A DNA stretch of 25,640 bases from a virus: positions 1 to 25,640 of IMG/VR virus record IMGVR_UViG_3300031963_000850; one strand, 5' to 3'. A program made the translations under genes and the position numbers. Positions within the stretch are counted from its first letter, which is position 1; every line of letters begins with the position of its first letter. The notes under the pieces were generated by a model. The model saw only the letters and a list, made by a program, of their open reading frames with translations, searched no databases and was not told where the DNA came from. Shown one piece after another: positions 21,173 through 25,640 of the stretch.

Positions 21173-21733
21173 TCAGTCAATTCGCGCAGGCATTACCAAC
21201 CCAAACGCTCCGGCCACCGCGCAATTTTCACGCGGACGCACAACGATGGCGCCGAGGACCTGCCCCTTGTACCTGCCCTGGGTTTCAATCGGTATTTCAA
21301 GATTCACGAGATCTCCGGCGCCGATTGCCTCCGCGACGCGGGAAAGGAACTCCGGGTTGATTCCAACACGCAGGATTTCAGTGCGGTCCTTTTCGGGGGA
21401 CGGGATGACGTTTCGCCAGTTGGGGAATTTACCCATATCCAACGGCCGCTTCCACTGGTAGTCACCTACTGAAACCGCGCTCTCCCCGACAGCCAACGTA
21501 TTTAGCGTGAGCTTCCCCCAGACTTTCCGCGCAGTTTTGAGACTCTCCGCAGGGACATGGCCAGCAACGTCGTTCGCGTCTACGTCAACAGGGACTACCG
21601 CCATGCATTTCCCATCCGTTGCAATCATGCGGCCTTCGCCATCCTGAATGTCGAGATAGGGTTGGGTGAGCACGTGCCGGGTTTCGTCCGTAGACACGCA
21701 CCGTTCGATCTTGGCTAGTTTGTGAATTTGCAT
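21173..21733 (-). CDS. Sliding-clamp (DnaN)-like protein
   Basis: A 186-residue protein. Recognisable clamp features are the strand-turn RMIATDGKCMAVVPV (35-49, compare the A-TDG-R-A/L motif of beta clamps), a helix PAESLKTARKV (61-71), and FPNWRNVIP (103-111), the FPDY..VIP-type segment that joins clamp subdomains, followed by NPEFLSRVAEAIG (126-138). Beta clamps tether polymerase to DNA. This protein is half the length of DnaN (about 366 residues), so it would have one and a half to two subdomains and need more subunits to close a ring; reduced clamps occur in phages. It follows an 80-base leader with a small hairpin (GGAGC/GCTCC) and no Shine-Dalgarno, and is ended by a strong terminator. 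A non-clamp protein of the same fold remains possible. Confidence 0.7.
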   Translation of the reverse strand: MQIHKLAKIERCVSTDETRHVLTQPYLDIQDGEGRMIATDGKCMAVVPVDVDANDVAGHVPAESLKTARKVWGKLTLNTLAVGESAVSVGDYQWKRPLDMGKFPNWRNVIPSPEKDRTEILRVGINPEFLSRVAEAIGAGDLVNLEIPIETQGRYKGQVLGAIVVRPRENCAVAGAFGLVMPARID

Positions 21734-21812
21734 TGTGTGTTTCTGTTAGTGTTTCCGGAGCCGTAGAAGCTCCCTTTCCCCTCCTGCCGGAGCAAGGGGG
21801 GAATAGGAACCG

Positions 21813-21905
21813 CTACAACAGCATCATGCCGATCACGATTACGGCTATTGAGGCCATGACGACTAGGCCTCCGAGGATTTCGAGGAGCATTTCGCGTTTA
21901 TTCAT
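21813..21905 (-). CDS. 30-residue single-span membrane peptide
   Basis: Minus-strand ORF from ATG 21905 to TAG 21813-21815: MNKREMLLEILGGLVVMASI then AVIVIGMMLL. A charged N-terminus (KRE) is followed by about 22 hydrophobic residues, so one membrane span is predicted. The start overlaps the previous stop (ATGAATAA, 8 bases), which strongly suggests real translation. It precedes the clamp-like gene by 80 bases. The function is unknown; possible roles are regulation of a host membrane protein or superinfection effects, but the sequence gives no evidence for either. Confidence 0.6.
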   Translation of the reverse strand: MNKREMLLEILGGLVVMASIAVIVIGMMLL

Positions 21906-22089
21906 TTTCATGGGGGTTGGCAACGGTTGAGTTTTCCCAGTCGATTTTATAGCCCTTTATTTCAGCGGAACTGACCAATTGCTGCAGAGCAACAGGGTTG
22001 CAGTACCGGCTGCGTTTCGCGATTACGTTTCCACTGGAATCCAGCGCGACAATCTCGCGCCTGGAATTGGTTTCAATGGTTGCAGTCAT
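21898..22089 (-). CDS. 63-residue protein of unknown function
   Basis: Starts at ATG 22089. The sequence MTATIETNSRREIVALDSSGNVIAKRSRYCNP has a beta-hairpin look (REIVALDSSGNVIAKRSRY), followed by a helix (ALQQLVSSAEIKGYKIDWE) and a short acidic end. Its leader contains four AACCCCC units and no Shine-Dalgarno. The stop overlaps the start of a tiny membrane peptide. No family is recognised. Confidence 0.55.
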   Translation of the reverse strand: MTATIETNSRREIVALDSSGNVIAKRSRYCNPVALQQLVSSAEIKGYKIDWENSTVANPHENE

Positions 22090-22102
22090 GGTTGTTTTGG
22101 TT

Positions 22103-22128
22103 GGGGGTTGGGGGTTGGGGGTTGGGGG
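22103..22128 (+). repeat. (GGGGGTT)n tract, four G5 runs
   Basis: GGGGG occurs at 22103-22107, 22110-22114, 22117-22121 and 22124-22128, separated by TT, a perfect 7-base period. The plus strand can form a G-quadruplex; the minus strand, the transcript sense here, is (AACCCCC)n and forms the leader between the 103- and 63-residue genes. Confidence 0.85.
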
Positions 22129-22130
22129 TG

Positions 22131-22442
22131 TTAGTTCGTTATTTCTGCGATGAATTTAGGGAGGTGCGCAACGGTAGTCAGCACGTCCTCGCCGTTGCCG
22201 CTCAGCCAAACGTTTTTACGGTCCTCACCCGTCACGCGGTATCCAATCTGGGAGAGGGAACGAATCTGGTCAGGGGTGATAGCTGACAGGGTCAACCTCT
22301 CCGGCGCGTAGCGGGCACCGTTTGAAAGCGTGCAACCATGCAGGTCACAAGAGACGACGGTCTCGCGATCAGCAATGGGGGTGACTACTGCGTCGCCGGG
22401 GGCGAATCGGATAACTCCGTTTCGGATGTTGTAGGTGGTCAT
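22131..22442 (-). CDS. 103-residue protein of unknown function
   Basis: I use ATG 22442 (MTTYNIRNGVIRFAPGDAVVTPIADRE) rather than the upstream start at 22505, which would overlap the previous gene and translate the C-rich leader as PNPQPP. The protein is beta-rich at first (GVIRFAPGDAVVTP, ETVVSCDLHGCTLSNGARY), then RLTLSAITPDQIRSLSQIGYRV and a final helix. Two Cys flank DLHG (CDLHGC), perhaps a small metal or disulfide site. No known family. It lies second in the minus-strand operon, with C-rich repeat tracts both before and after it. Confidence 0.55.
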   Translation of the reverse strand: MTTYNIRNGVIRFAPGDAVVTPIADRETVVSCDLHGCTLSNGARYAPERLTLSAITPDQIRSLSQIGYRVTGEDRKNVWLSGNGEDVLTTVAHLPKFIAEITN

Positions 22443-22449
22443 GGTGGTA

Positions 22450-22468
22450 GGGGGTTGGGGGTTGGGGG
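22450..22468 (+). repeat. (GGGGGTT)n tract, three G5 runs
   Basis: GGGGG at 22450-22454, 22457-22461 and 22464-22468 with TT spacers, the same unit as at 22103-22128, again placed immediately upstream of a minus-strand start codon (22442). On the transcript it reads AACCCCC repeated. Confidence 0.8.
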
Positions 22469-22750
22469 TTAGTAGGTCAAACCGCGGGATGTGAACCACT
22501 GGCAAATCTCCTCAGGTTCGGAGTAACAGCAATTTGAACGGATTGAATCCAGCGCCAACTGGCACCATTCCGCGTGCTGGGGATTGGATGCAATGGACGC
22601 ATCCCAACCGACAGTGTCATCCGCGTTCTGGATGCCAGCATAAACCGCTGAAAACGGCGTGCGTTCCTTACGGCTGTCCATGGTCGGATCCGCTTCGCTC
22701 CTGAGGAAGTTCAGGAAGGACACTGCTTCTTTTTCGTTGGGAATTTTCAT
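22469..22750 (-). CDS. First gene of the minus operon, unknown function
   Basis: A 93-residue protein starting MKIPNEKEAVSFLNFLRSEADPTMDSRKERTPF and ending EEICQWFTSRGLTY. It looks helical, with a likely N-terminal helix and a C-terminal one, and contains a Cys pair (NCCYSEPEEIC). No family is recognised. Its leader is A-rich (AAAAAGAAAACAGCAA before ATG), with no Shine-Dalgarno. It is the promoter-proximal gene, divergent from the terminase-like gene, with the CRACA repeat region between them. Confidence 0.55.
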   Translation of the reverse strand: MKIPNEKEAVSFLNFLRSEADPTMDSRKERTPFSAVYAGIQNADDTVGWDASIASNPQHAEWCQLALDSIRSNCCYSEPEEICQWFTSRGLTY

Positions 22751-22791
22751 TTGCTGTTTTCTTTTTGTTGAACCGAACCGACCGACCGAGT

Positions 22792-22851
22792 CGACAGGAT
22801 GCGACAGAAGACGACAAGGGACAACAAAAGATTTTAGGATGGGGGTTGTCC
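22792..22851. promoter_or_regulatory. 10-bp-phased CRACA repeats and inverted repeat in divergent control region
   Basis: CGACA begins at 22792, 22802 and 22812 and CAACA at 22822, exactly 10 bases apart, so all four lie on one helix face. The last one is part of an inverted repeat GGACAAC (22819-22825) / GTTGTCC (22845-22851). ACCGACCG repeats precede at about 22772-22790. The location between the divergent starts at 22750 and 22885 suggests an operator controlling one or both. Confidence 0.55.
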
Positions 22852-22884
22852 TAGTTCACAAGCGGTTGGGATTGTTGGGGTAAT

Positions 22885-23397
22885 ATGCGAAAGAAAGTTT
22901 TGGCGAAGGCTGGGAAGGAGACGCTGGAAGGGGGAAACGAGGGGGGGAAGTTGGTGGCTAGCGGTGGGGATGGGAAGGCTTGTGACAAGGTTAAGGGGAA
23001 GGCTGGTAACGAAATCGAATCCCGGTTCGGAAGGGTCCCTAAATCACTATCGGAGGACATGCGAAAAAAAGCATGTCACGCAGCTAAGTTGGGTATCCCC
23101 GAAGAACGCATCGCCATCCTGTGCGGATTCCATGGCAATGCCGGAGGCTGGCAGAGGCTGTTGCAGCGCAATCCGTCGTTCGCAGCCGAACTGCAACGGA
23201 TCCGGGTTGAGGGTGAGGTTGGGCTAATCGATACGGTTGGGCAGGCCTCAGATGGTTGGCAAGGGTCCGCCTGGATCCTTGAACGCACCCGAGGTTACAC
23301 CGTCAAAGCGCAACTCGAGCACTCCGGCCCCGGCGGAAAGTCGTTGACCATTGCACACCAGGTACTTGCGGTGGTAAACCCCGCAGAGAGGGCTTGA
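22885..23397 (+). CDS. Terminase small subunit-like DNA-binding protein
   Basis: A 170-residue protein. Residues 1-45 are low-complexity and rich in Gly, Lys and Ala. Residues about 52-110 look like a helix-turn-helix: EDMRKKACHAAKLGIPEERIAILCGFHGNAGGWQRLLQRNPSFAAELQRIRVE, where a small resolvase/terminase-type HTH precedes a helix. Residues 124-151 read GWQGSAWILERTRGYTVKAQLEHSGPGG, resembling the W..SAWLLER motif of phage small terminase or HTH proteins of the same family, which bind the packaging site. The large terminase is not next to it: 282 bases without a gene follow. A regulator of the divergent operon is an alternative. No strong Shine-Dalgarno (GGGGTAAT before ATG). Confidence 0.6.
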   Translation: MRKKVLAKAGKETLEGGNEGGKLVASGGDGKACDKVKGKAGNEIESRFGRVPKSLSEDMRKKACHAAKLGIPEERIAILCGFHGNAGGWQRLLQRNPSFAAELQRIRVEGEVGLIDTVGQASDGWQGSAWILERTRGYTVKAQLEHSGPGGKSLTIAHQVLAVVNPAERA

Positions 23398-23520
23398 ACA
23401 ATAATGATTATATTCAGTTCCAGTACAAACGCCCCTCCTTCATTTGCAACAGGTTACGCAAAACGGGATTACAAGCGGGGGGAGTTTGTAGGGGCTAGCT
23501 TGTAGTGGTGAGGCTAGTGG

Positions 23521-23617
23521 GGCAGGCGCCACGCGGTCGCCCAGGGGGATCCTGCCGAAAGACCACGGGGGAGGGGGGGACCCCCACGGGGGGGGTGGGT
23601 TGTACCTGTACCCCCCC
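23521..23617. repeat. Non-coding GC-rich hairpins after the terminase-like gene
   Basis: Between the genes ending at 23397 and starting at 23680 I see no ORF of note. The stretch holds GGCAGG (23521-23526) / CCTGCC (23551-23556), and GGGGGGGT (23589-23596) / ACCCCCCC (23610-23617) around a 13-base loop. A further G6/C5 pair lies just before 23586. Without a T run the last hairpin is only terminator-like. The rest (23400-23520) is mixed sequence with TTTGC/GCAAA near 23443. Confidence 0.45.
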
Positions 23618-23679
23618 TCTTCCATCGCCCCTCGATTTCCACTTGTCCTTGTGGCCTACCCTTGTACCGTTCGCTCTTC

Positions 23680-23925
23680 ATGAGTTACGAGATCAAGACT
23701 GGTGTTGTGATGCCGAAGCGTCGTCGTGTTGTGGTGTCCGAGAACTTGGAGTTGTTGAGGAGGATGGTGGTGGGGGATATGTTTGAGTGGACGGGTAAGA
23801 ATCCGACTGGTTGGTATGCGACTGCGCGGAAGGCCGGTGTGAGTGTGTCGATTCGTGTGGTGGGTGATGGAGTGGTGGAGGGTGAGCGTGTGTGGGGGGT
23901 GTGGCGTGTTGCTGGTGCTGAGTAG
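23680..23925 (+). CDS. 81-residue basic protein of unknown function
   Basis: I take ATG 23680 (MSYEIKTGVVMPKRRRVVVSENLELLRRM) in preference to an upstream ATG at 23662. The protein is basic, with PKRRR, then a helix and WTGKNPTGWYATARKAGVSVSIRVVGD.VVEGERVWGVWRV at the end. The pattern ATARKxG(V)S(V)SIRVV...RVWRV is familiar from small phage proteins, seemingly a compact helix plus beta-sheet, maybe nucleic-acid-binding. Codon use here is G/T-rich (GTG, GGT), unlike the C-ending codons of the left block. It is followed by its own terminator, so it is probably a single-gene transcript. Confidence 0.6.
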   Translation: MSYEIKTGVVMPKRRRVVVSENLELLRRMVVGDMFEWTGKNPTGWYATARKAGVSVSIRVVGDGVVEGERVWGVWRVAGAE

Positions 23926-23947
23926 GGTGGTGATGGTATTGAGATTG

Positions 23948-23987
23948 GCCCACTGTGGCACTTTGTGCTGCGGTGGGCTTTTGTTTT
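23948..23987 (+). terminator. Rho-independent terminator
   Basis: GCCCAC (23948-23953) pairs with GTGGGC (23973-23978); GCAC/GTGC can pair further inside. TTTTGTTTT follows at 23979-23987. It ends the small gene upstream. The remaining 23988-24163 is G/T-rich with no gene seen; a small CCAAC/GTTGG hairpin occurs near 24055-24071. Confidence 0.85.
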
Positions 23988-24163
23988 GAGAATGCTCTGA
24001 ATGGGGGATGGTGTGGGTGGGAGTGGTTGTGTAGTGTGTGGTTGTTGATTTTACCAACCGTGTGGTTGGGACCCGCTGAGTCTACGGTAAGGGTGTGTTC
24101 AAGGGTGGACGAGGCGGGGTTATTTGGTTGTGGTTGTGAACACAGTGTGAGAGTTGGAAGGCT

Positions 24164-24757
24164 ATGAAGAAACTTGTGTATGTGGGTATGGTGTTGGCCA
24201 GCGCGGTGAGTGCTGGAACGGTGGTGCATACGGTGACGGTGAACCCAACACTGACGGACTGGTCGGTGACGAATCGTGTGCCGCAGTTCGATGCGAGGCT
24301 GGGGACGCTGCGCTCAGTACAGGTGACCATCAACGCAAACGCAGCGGGTCGCTCGGAGTACGTGTCGCTCGATCGTGGCTGGCTATTGCCGGTGTCGCTG
24401 GCGGTGACCAACGCGGTTTCTGCGCGGGTTGGGACGCTGACTGCGAACAACTCGATCACGGTGTCTGGCTCGGCCAGCGTGACATTTGGAGTGACCAACG
24501 TGGACACGTTCGCGGTGGTTCTGGGCAGGGCGGTATCGACCAACCGGAACCTTGGCGTGTTCGTTGGGACCAACACGTTGCCGGTGGTGACGCAGGCCAC
24601 GGCCCGCACCTGGTACAGTGGTCCCGGAGACTTCAGTCTGCGCTGGGACACGCGGGCGTCCGCAGTGGCAACGGTGGCCTACACGTTCGACGGTCGCTGC
24701 GACGACAAGGACAAGGACGACGACAAGGACGGGGACAAGGATGGAGGTGGCAGGTGA
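24164..24757 (+). CDS. Secreted beta-rich protein, choice-of-anchor E-like
   Basis: A 197-residue protein with a clear signal peptide: MKKLVYVGMVLASAVSAGTVV, cleavage probably after SAVSA. The mature part is beta-rich with PQFDARLGTLRSVQVTINANAAG (40-62), and later WYSGPGDFSLRWDT and VATVAYTFD. This LxxFDxxLGTLxxVxVxI ... GxxxxxxxxYT arrangement is that of choice-of-anchor E domains, which bacteria carry on secreted proteins often with a PEP-CTERM or LPXTG end. Here the usual anchor is missing and the C-terminus is instead DDKDKDDDKDGDKDGGG, an Asp/Lys-rich tail. It is probably exported by the host and could coat the cell or act as a conversion factor. The final overlap (GTGA) links it to the next gene. 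Confidence 0.65.
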   Translation: MKKLVYVGMVLASAVSAGTVVHTVTVNPTLTDWSVTNRVPQFDARLGTLRSVQVTINANAAGRSEYVSLDRGWLLPVSLAVTNAVSARVGTLTANNSITVSGSASVTFGVTNVDTFAVVLGRAVSTNRNLGVFVGTNTLPVVTQATARTWYSGPGDFSLRWDTRASAVATVAYTFDGRCDDKDKDDDKDGDKDGGGR

Positions 24758-25008
24758 ACAAGACCTGTCCAAAGTGCGGGGCTGACCATTCTGGTGACGC
24801 CAACAAAATGGTGGAGGATCATTTTCGTGGCGTCACGGAAATGACCAAGCTGGAGCGACAGAACGCACAACTCCTGTCTCTGCTCAGGCAGGCCGAGCTT
24901 GCCATCGCATTCGCCAATCGTGAGCCCAACGTCATCCGAATGCTTGGAGATGACTACACAGAGGTGCTTCAGCTTGTCCGCGCTGCGCTGAAGGAGGAAA
25001 AGCCATGA
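24754..25008 (+). CDS. Zinc-ribbon/coiled-coil small protein
   Basis: GTG 24754 overlaps the previous stop and has a canonical GGAGG at 24743-24747. The 84-residue protein begins NKTCPKCGADHSGD (CPKCG knuckle; the second metal-ligand pair is not obvious, so metal binding is uncertain). It then forms a long amphipathic coiled coil (TEMTKLERQNAQLLSLLRQAELAIAFANRE) and a further helix (DDYTEVLQLVRAALKEEKP). No family function known. In the same frame the DNA is open upstream to 24154, but that part is a shadow of the secreted protein gene. The stop overlaps the next ATG (ATGA). Confidence 0.65.
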   Translation: MNKTCPKCGADHSGDANKMVEDHFRGVTEMTKLERQNAQLLSLLRQAELAIAFANREPNVIRMLGDDYTEVLQLVRAALKEEKP

Positions 25009-25214
25009 GCGACACACCGAGGACGGATTGTGGAATGGAGTTTGATGACTCCGATTTGGATTCGACACGCAACTTCGCCCGCCAACTGGAACACGAACTC
25101 AACGCAGCAAACGAGCGCGTCAAGAGGCTGGAGGAGGCAGGAGATGCGATGTACCACTACTGCGACGCCGCCTCTAGGTTTGGATGGAAGCAAGCCAAGG
25201 AGGCCAAGCCATGA
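25005..25214 (+). CDS. Small coiled-coil phage protein (MSDTPRTD family)
   Basis: A 69-residue protein with a strong AAGGAGG at 24991-24997, seven bases before ATG. The sequence MSDTPRTDCGMEFDDSDLDSTRNFARQLEHELNAANERVKRLEEAGDAMYHYC is a well-known type in environmental and gut phages: an MSDTPRTD opening, then FARQLExELNxANERxKRLEEAGD, a coiled coil. Function unknown. Its stop overlaps the next start (ATGA), and the next gene has the same Shine-Dalgarno at the same spacing, so the last three genes are one coupled unit. Confidence 0.75.
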   Translation: MSDTPRTDCGMEFDDSDLDSTRNFARQLEHELNAANERVKRLEEAGDAMYHYCDAASRFGWKQAKEAKP

Positions 25215-25640
25215 GTGTCCTCGAATTTTGCGATCGTCACGATGCCTGCCCGGAAGGCCGCGAGTGGGCGTTGGCCAACTGTCGGGACATGGATCATGCG
25301 TGGCAGACGCTCAAGCCTGAATGGCTGATGTGGGTCGCGATGCAGCGCGGTGTGCTGGATGACCGGACTCTGCGGCTATTTGCGGTTTGGTGTGCGCGTC
25401 AGGTGCAGCATCTGATGACGGATCCGCGCAGCGTTGCGGCTGTTGACGTTGCGGAGAGGTTTGCGAACGGAGATGCGACGGCAGAGGAGTTGAAGGTTGC
25501 TAGGGTTGCTGCTGCTGCTGCTGATGATGCTGCTTGGGCTGCTTTTGTTGCTGCTTTGGCTGCTGCTGATGCTTGGGCTGCTGCTGCCGCTTGGGACGCT
25601 GCTGCTGCCGCTGCTTGGGCCGCTGATGCTTATGCTGCTG
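25211..25640 (+). CDS. Ala/Trp-rich Imm5-like protein (partial, runs off the right edge)
   Basis: At least 143 residues, incomplete at the window end. AAGGAGG at 25197-25203 supports ATG 25211. The N-terminal about 95 residues read ...CPEGREWALANCRDMDHAWQTLKPEWLMWVAMQRGVLDDRTLRLFAVWCARQVQHLMTDPRSVAAVDVAERFANGDATAEELKVAR in outline, the pattern of Imm5-like putative immunity proteins often seen in phages (EWL..., DPRS..AVDVAE..A.G.AT.EEL). After it comes a repetitive (A)nW/D tract, AAAAADDAAWAAFVAALAAADAWAAAAAWDAAA, coded almost only by GCT for alanine although the first part of the gene uses GCG and others. The Ala tract is probably a long helix. Immunity function is by family resemblance only. 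Confidence 0.65.
   Translation, partial: MSVLEFCDRHDACPEGREWALANCRDMDHAWQTLKPEWLMWVAMQRGVLDDRTLRLFAVWCARQVQHLMTDPRSVAAVDVAERFANGDATAEELKVARVAAAAADDAAWAAFVAALAAADAWAAAAAWDAAAAAAWAADAYAA

Noticed and set aside
24154-24753. Long upstream extension of the zinc-ribbon gene
   Set aside because: The same frame is open, but the translation is Gly/Arg/Asp noise overlapping the signal-peptide protein, and a strong GGAGG stands directly before GTG 24754.
1-25640. tRNA, rRNA, CRISPR array, insertion sequence or att site
   Set aside because: By eye I found no cloverleaf with a TTCGA arm and acceptor pairing, no regularly spaced identical repeats with unique spacers, and no transposase or integrase. A tRNA scan would be decisive.

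Overview
This window looks like one long piece of a tailed double-stranded DNA phage (or prophage) genome, most likely with a short tail. The evidence is a head-to-tail adaptor, a beta-propeller tail tube protein, three internal/ejection-type proteins ending in a 1,473-residue polyvalent protein, a small lysis cassette, a RecT/exonuclease pair, a primase-helicase fusion and a sliding-clamp-like protein. Genes are tightly packed, with ATGA/GTGA overlaps. No rRNA, tRNA, CRISPR array, integrase, transposase, large terminase, portal, capsid or DNA polymerase is visible here. The host cannot be named with confidence. The GC-rich genome, mostly Shine-Dalgarno-poor leaders and a secreted protein resembling the choice-of-anchor E family would fit a Verrucomicrobiota/Planctomycetota-type environmental host, but that is a guess.

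Layout. (1) 1-718, plus strand: overlapping lysis-type cassette (two small membrane proteins, a small soluble protein, and a lipoprotein nested over its 3' half). (2) 720-11561, plus: virion genes, namely tail fibre, adaptor, tail tube/nozzle, a small protein, two Gln-rich coiled-coil internal proteins and a giant internal/polyvalent protein. (3) 11582-18699, plus: recombination and replication genes, namely a 55-residue HTH protein behind an inverted repeat, RecT-like annealing protein, PDDEXK exonuclease, DUF669/SSB-like protein, hairpin, SF2 helicase, three small ORFs, a C5 cytosine methyltransferase with a nearly full-length second reading frame, and an AEP-primase/RecA-like helicase fusion. 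(4) 18626-19246, minus: a coiled-coil protein with a possible winged helix, overlapping the primase tail to tail. (5) 19247-20524: about 1.28 kb with no credible gene but full of repeats: nested inverted repeats, a long compound hairpin, iteron-like direct repeats, AT-rich palindromes, a 9-bp-period array and a G-rich tract. The strand composition (C-rich plus strand on the left, G-rich plus strand on the right) switches at about this place, so it is the best candidate for a replication origin/control region. (6) 20525-22750, minus: an operon of small proteins with the clamp-like protein, two tiny single-span membrane proteins and two rho-independent terminators; some leaders are (AACCCCC)n instead of a ribosome-binding site. 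(7) 22751-22884: divergent control region with a CRACA repeat phased every 10 bp. (8) 22885-25640, plus: a terminase-small-subunit-like protein, a small protein with its own terminator, then a cluster with strong Shine-Dalgarno sites (a secreted beta-rich protein, a zinc-ribbon/coiled-coil protein, a coiled-coil protein, and an Ala-rich Imm5-like protein running off the end).

How it fits together: the right-centre genes copy and recombine the genome (primase-helicase, clamp, annealing protein, exonuclease, helicase), probably using a host polymerase or one encoded outside the window. The methyltransferase probably modifies the DNA, the left block builds the tail and the ejected proteins, and the first genes open the host envelope. 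The most unusual item is the methyltransferase locus: both the enzyme frame and the +1 frame carry recognisable phage-methyltransferase motifs.
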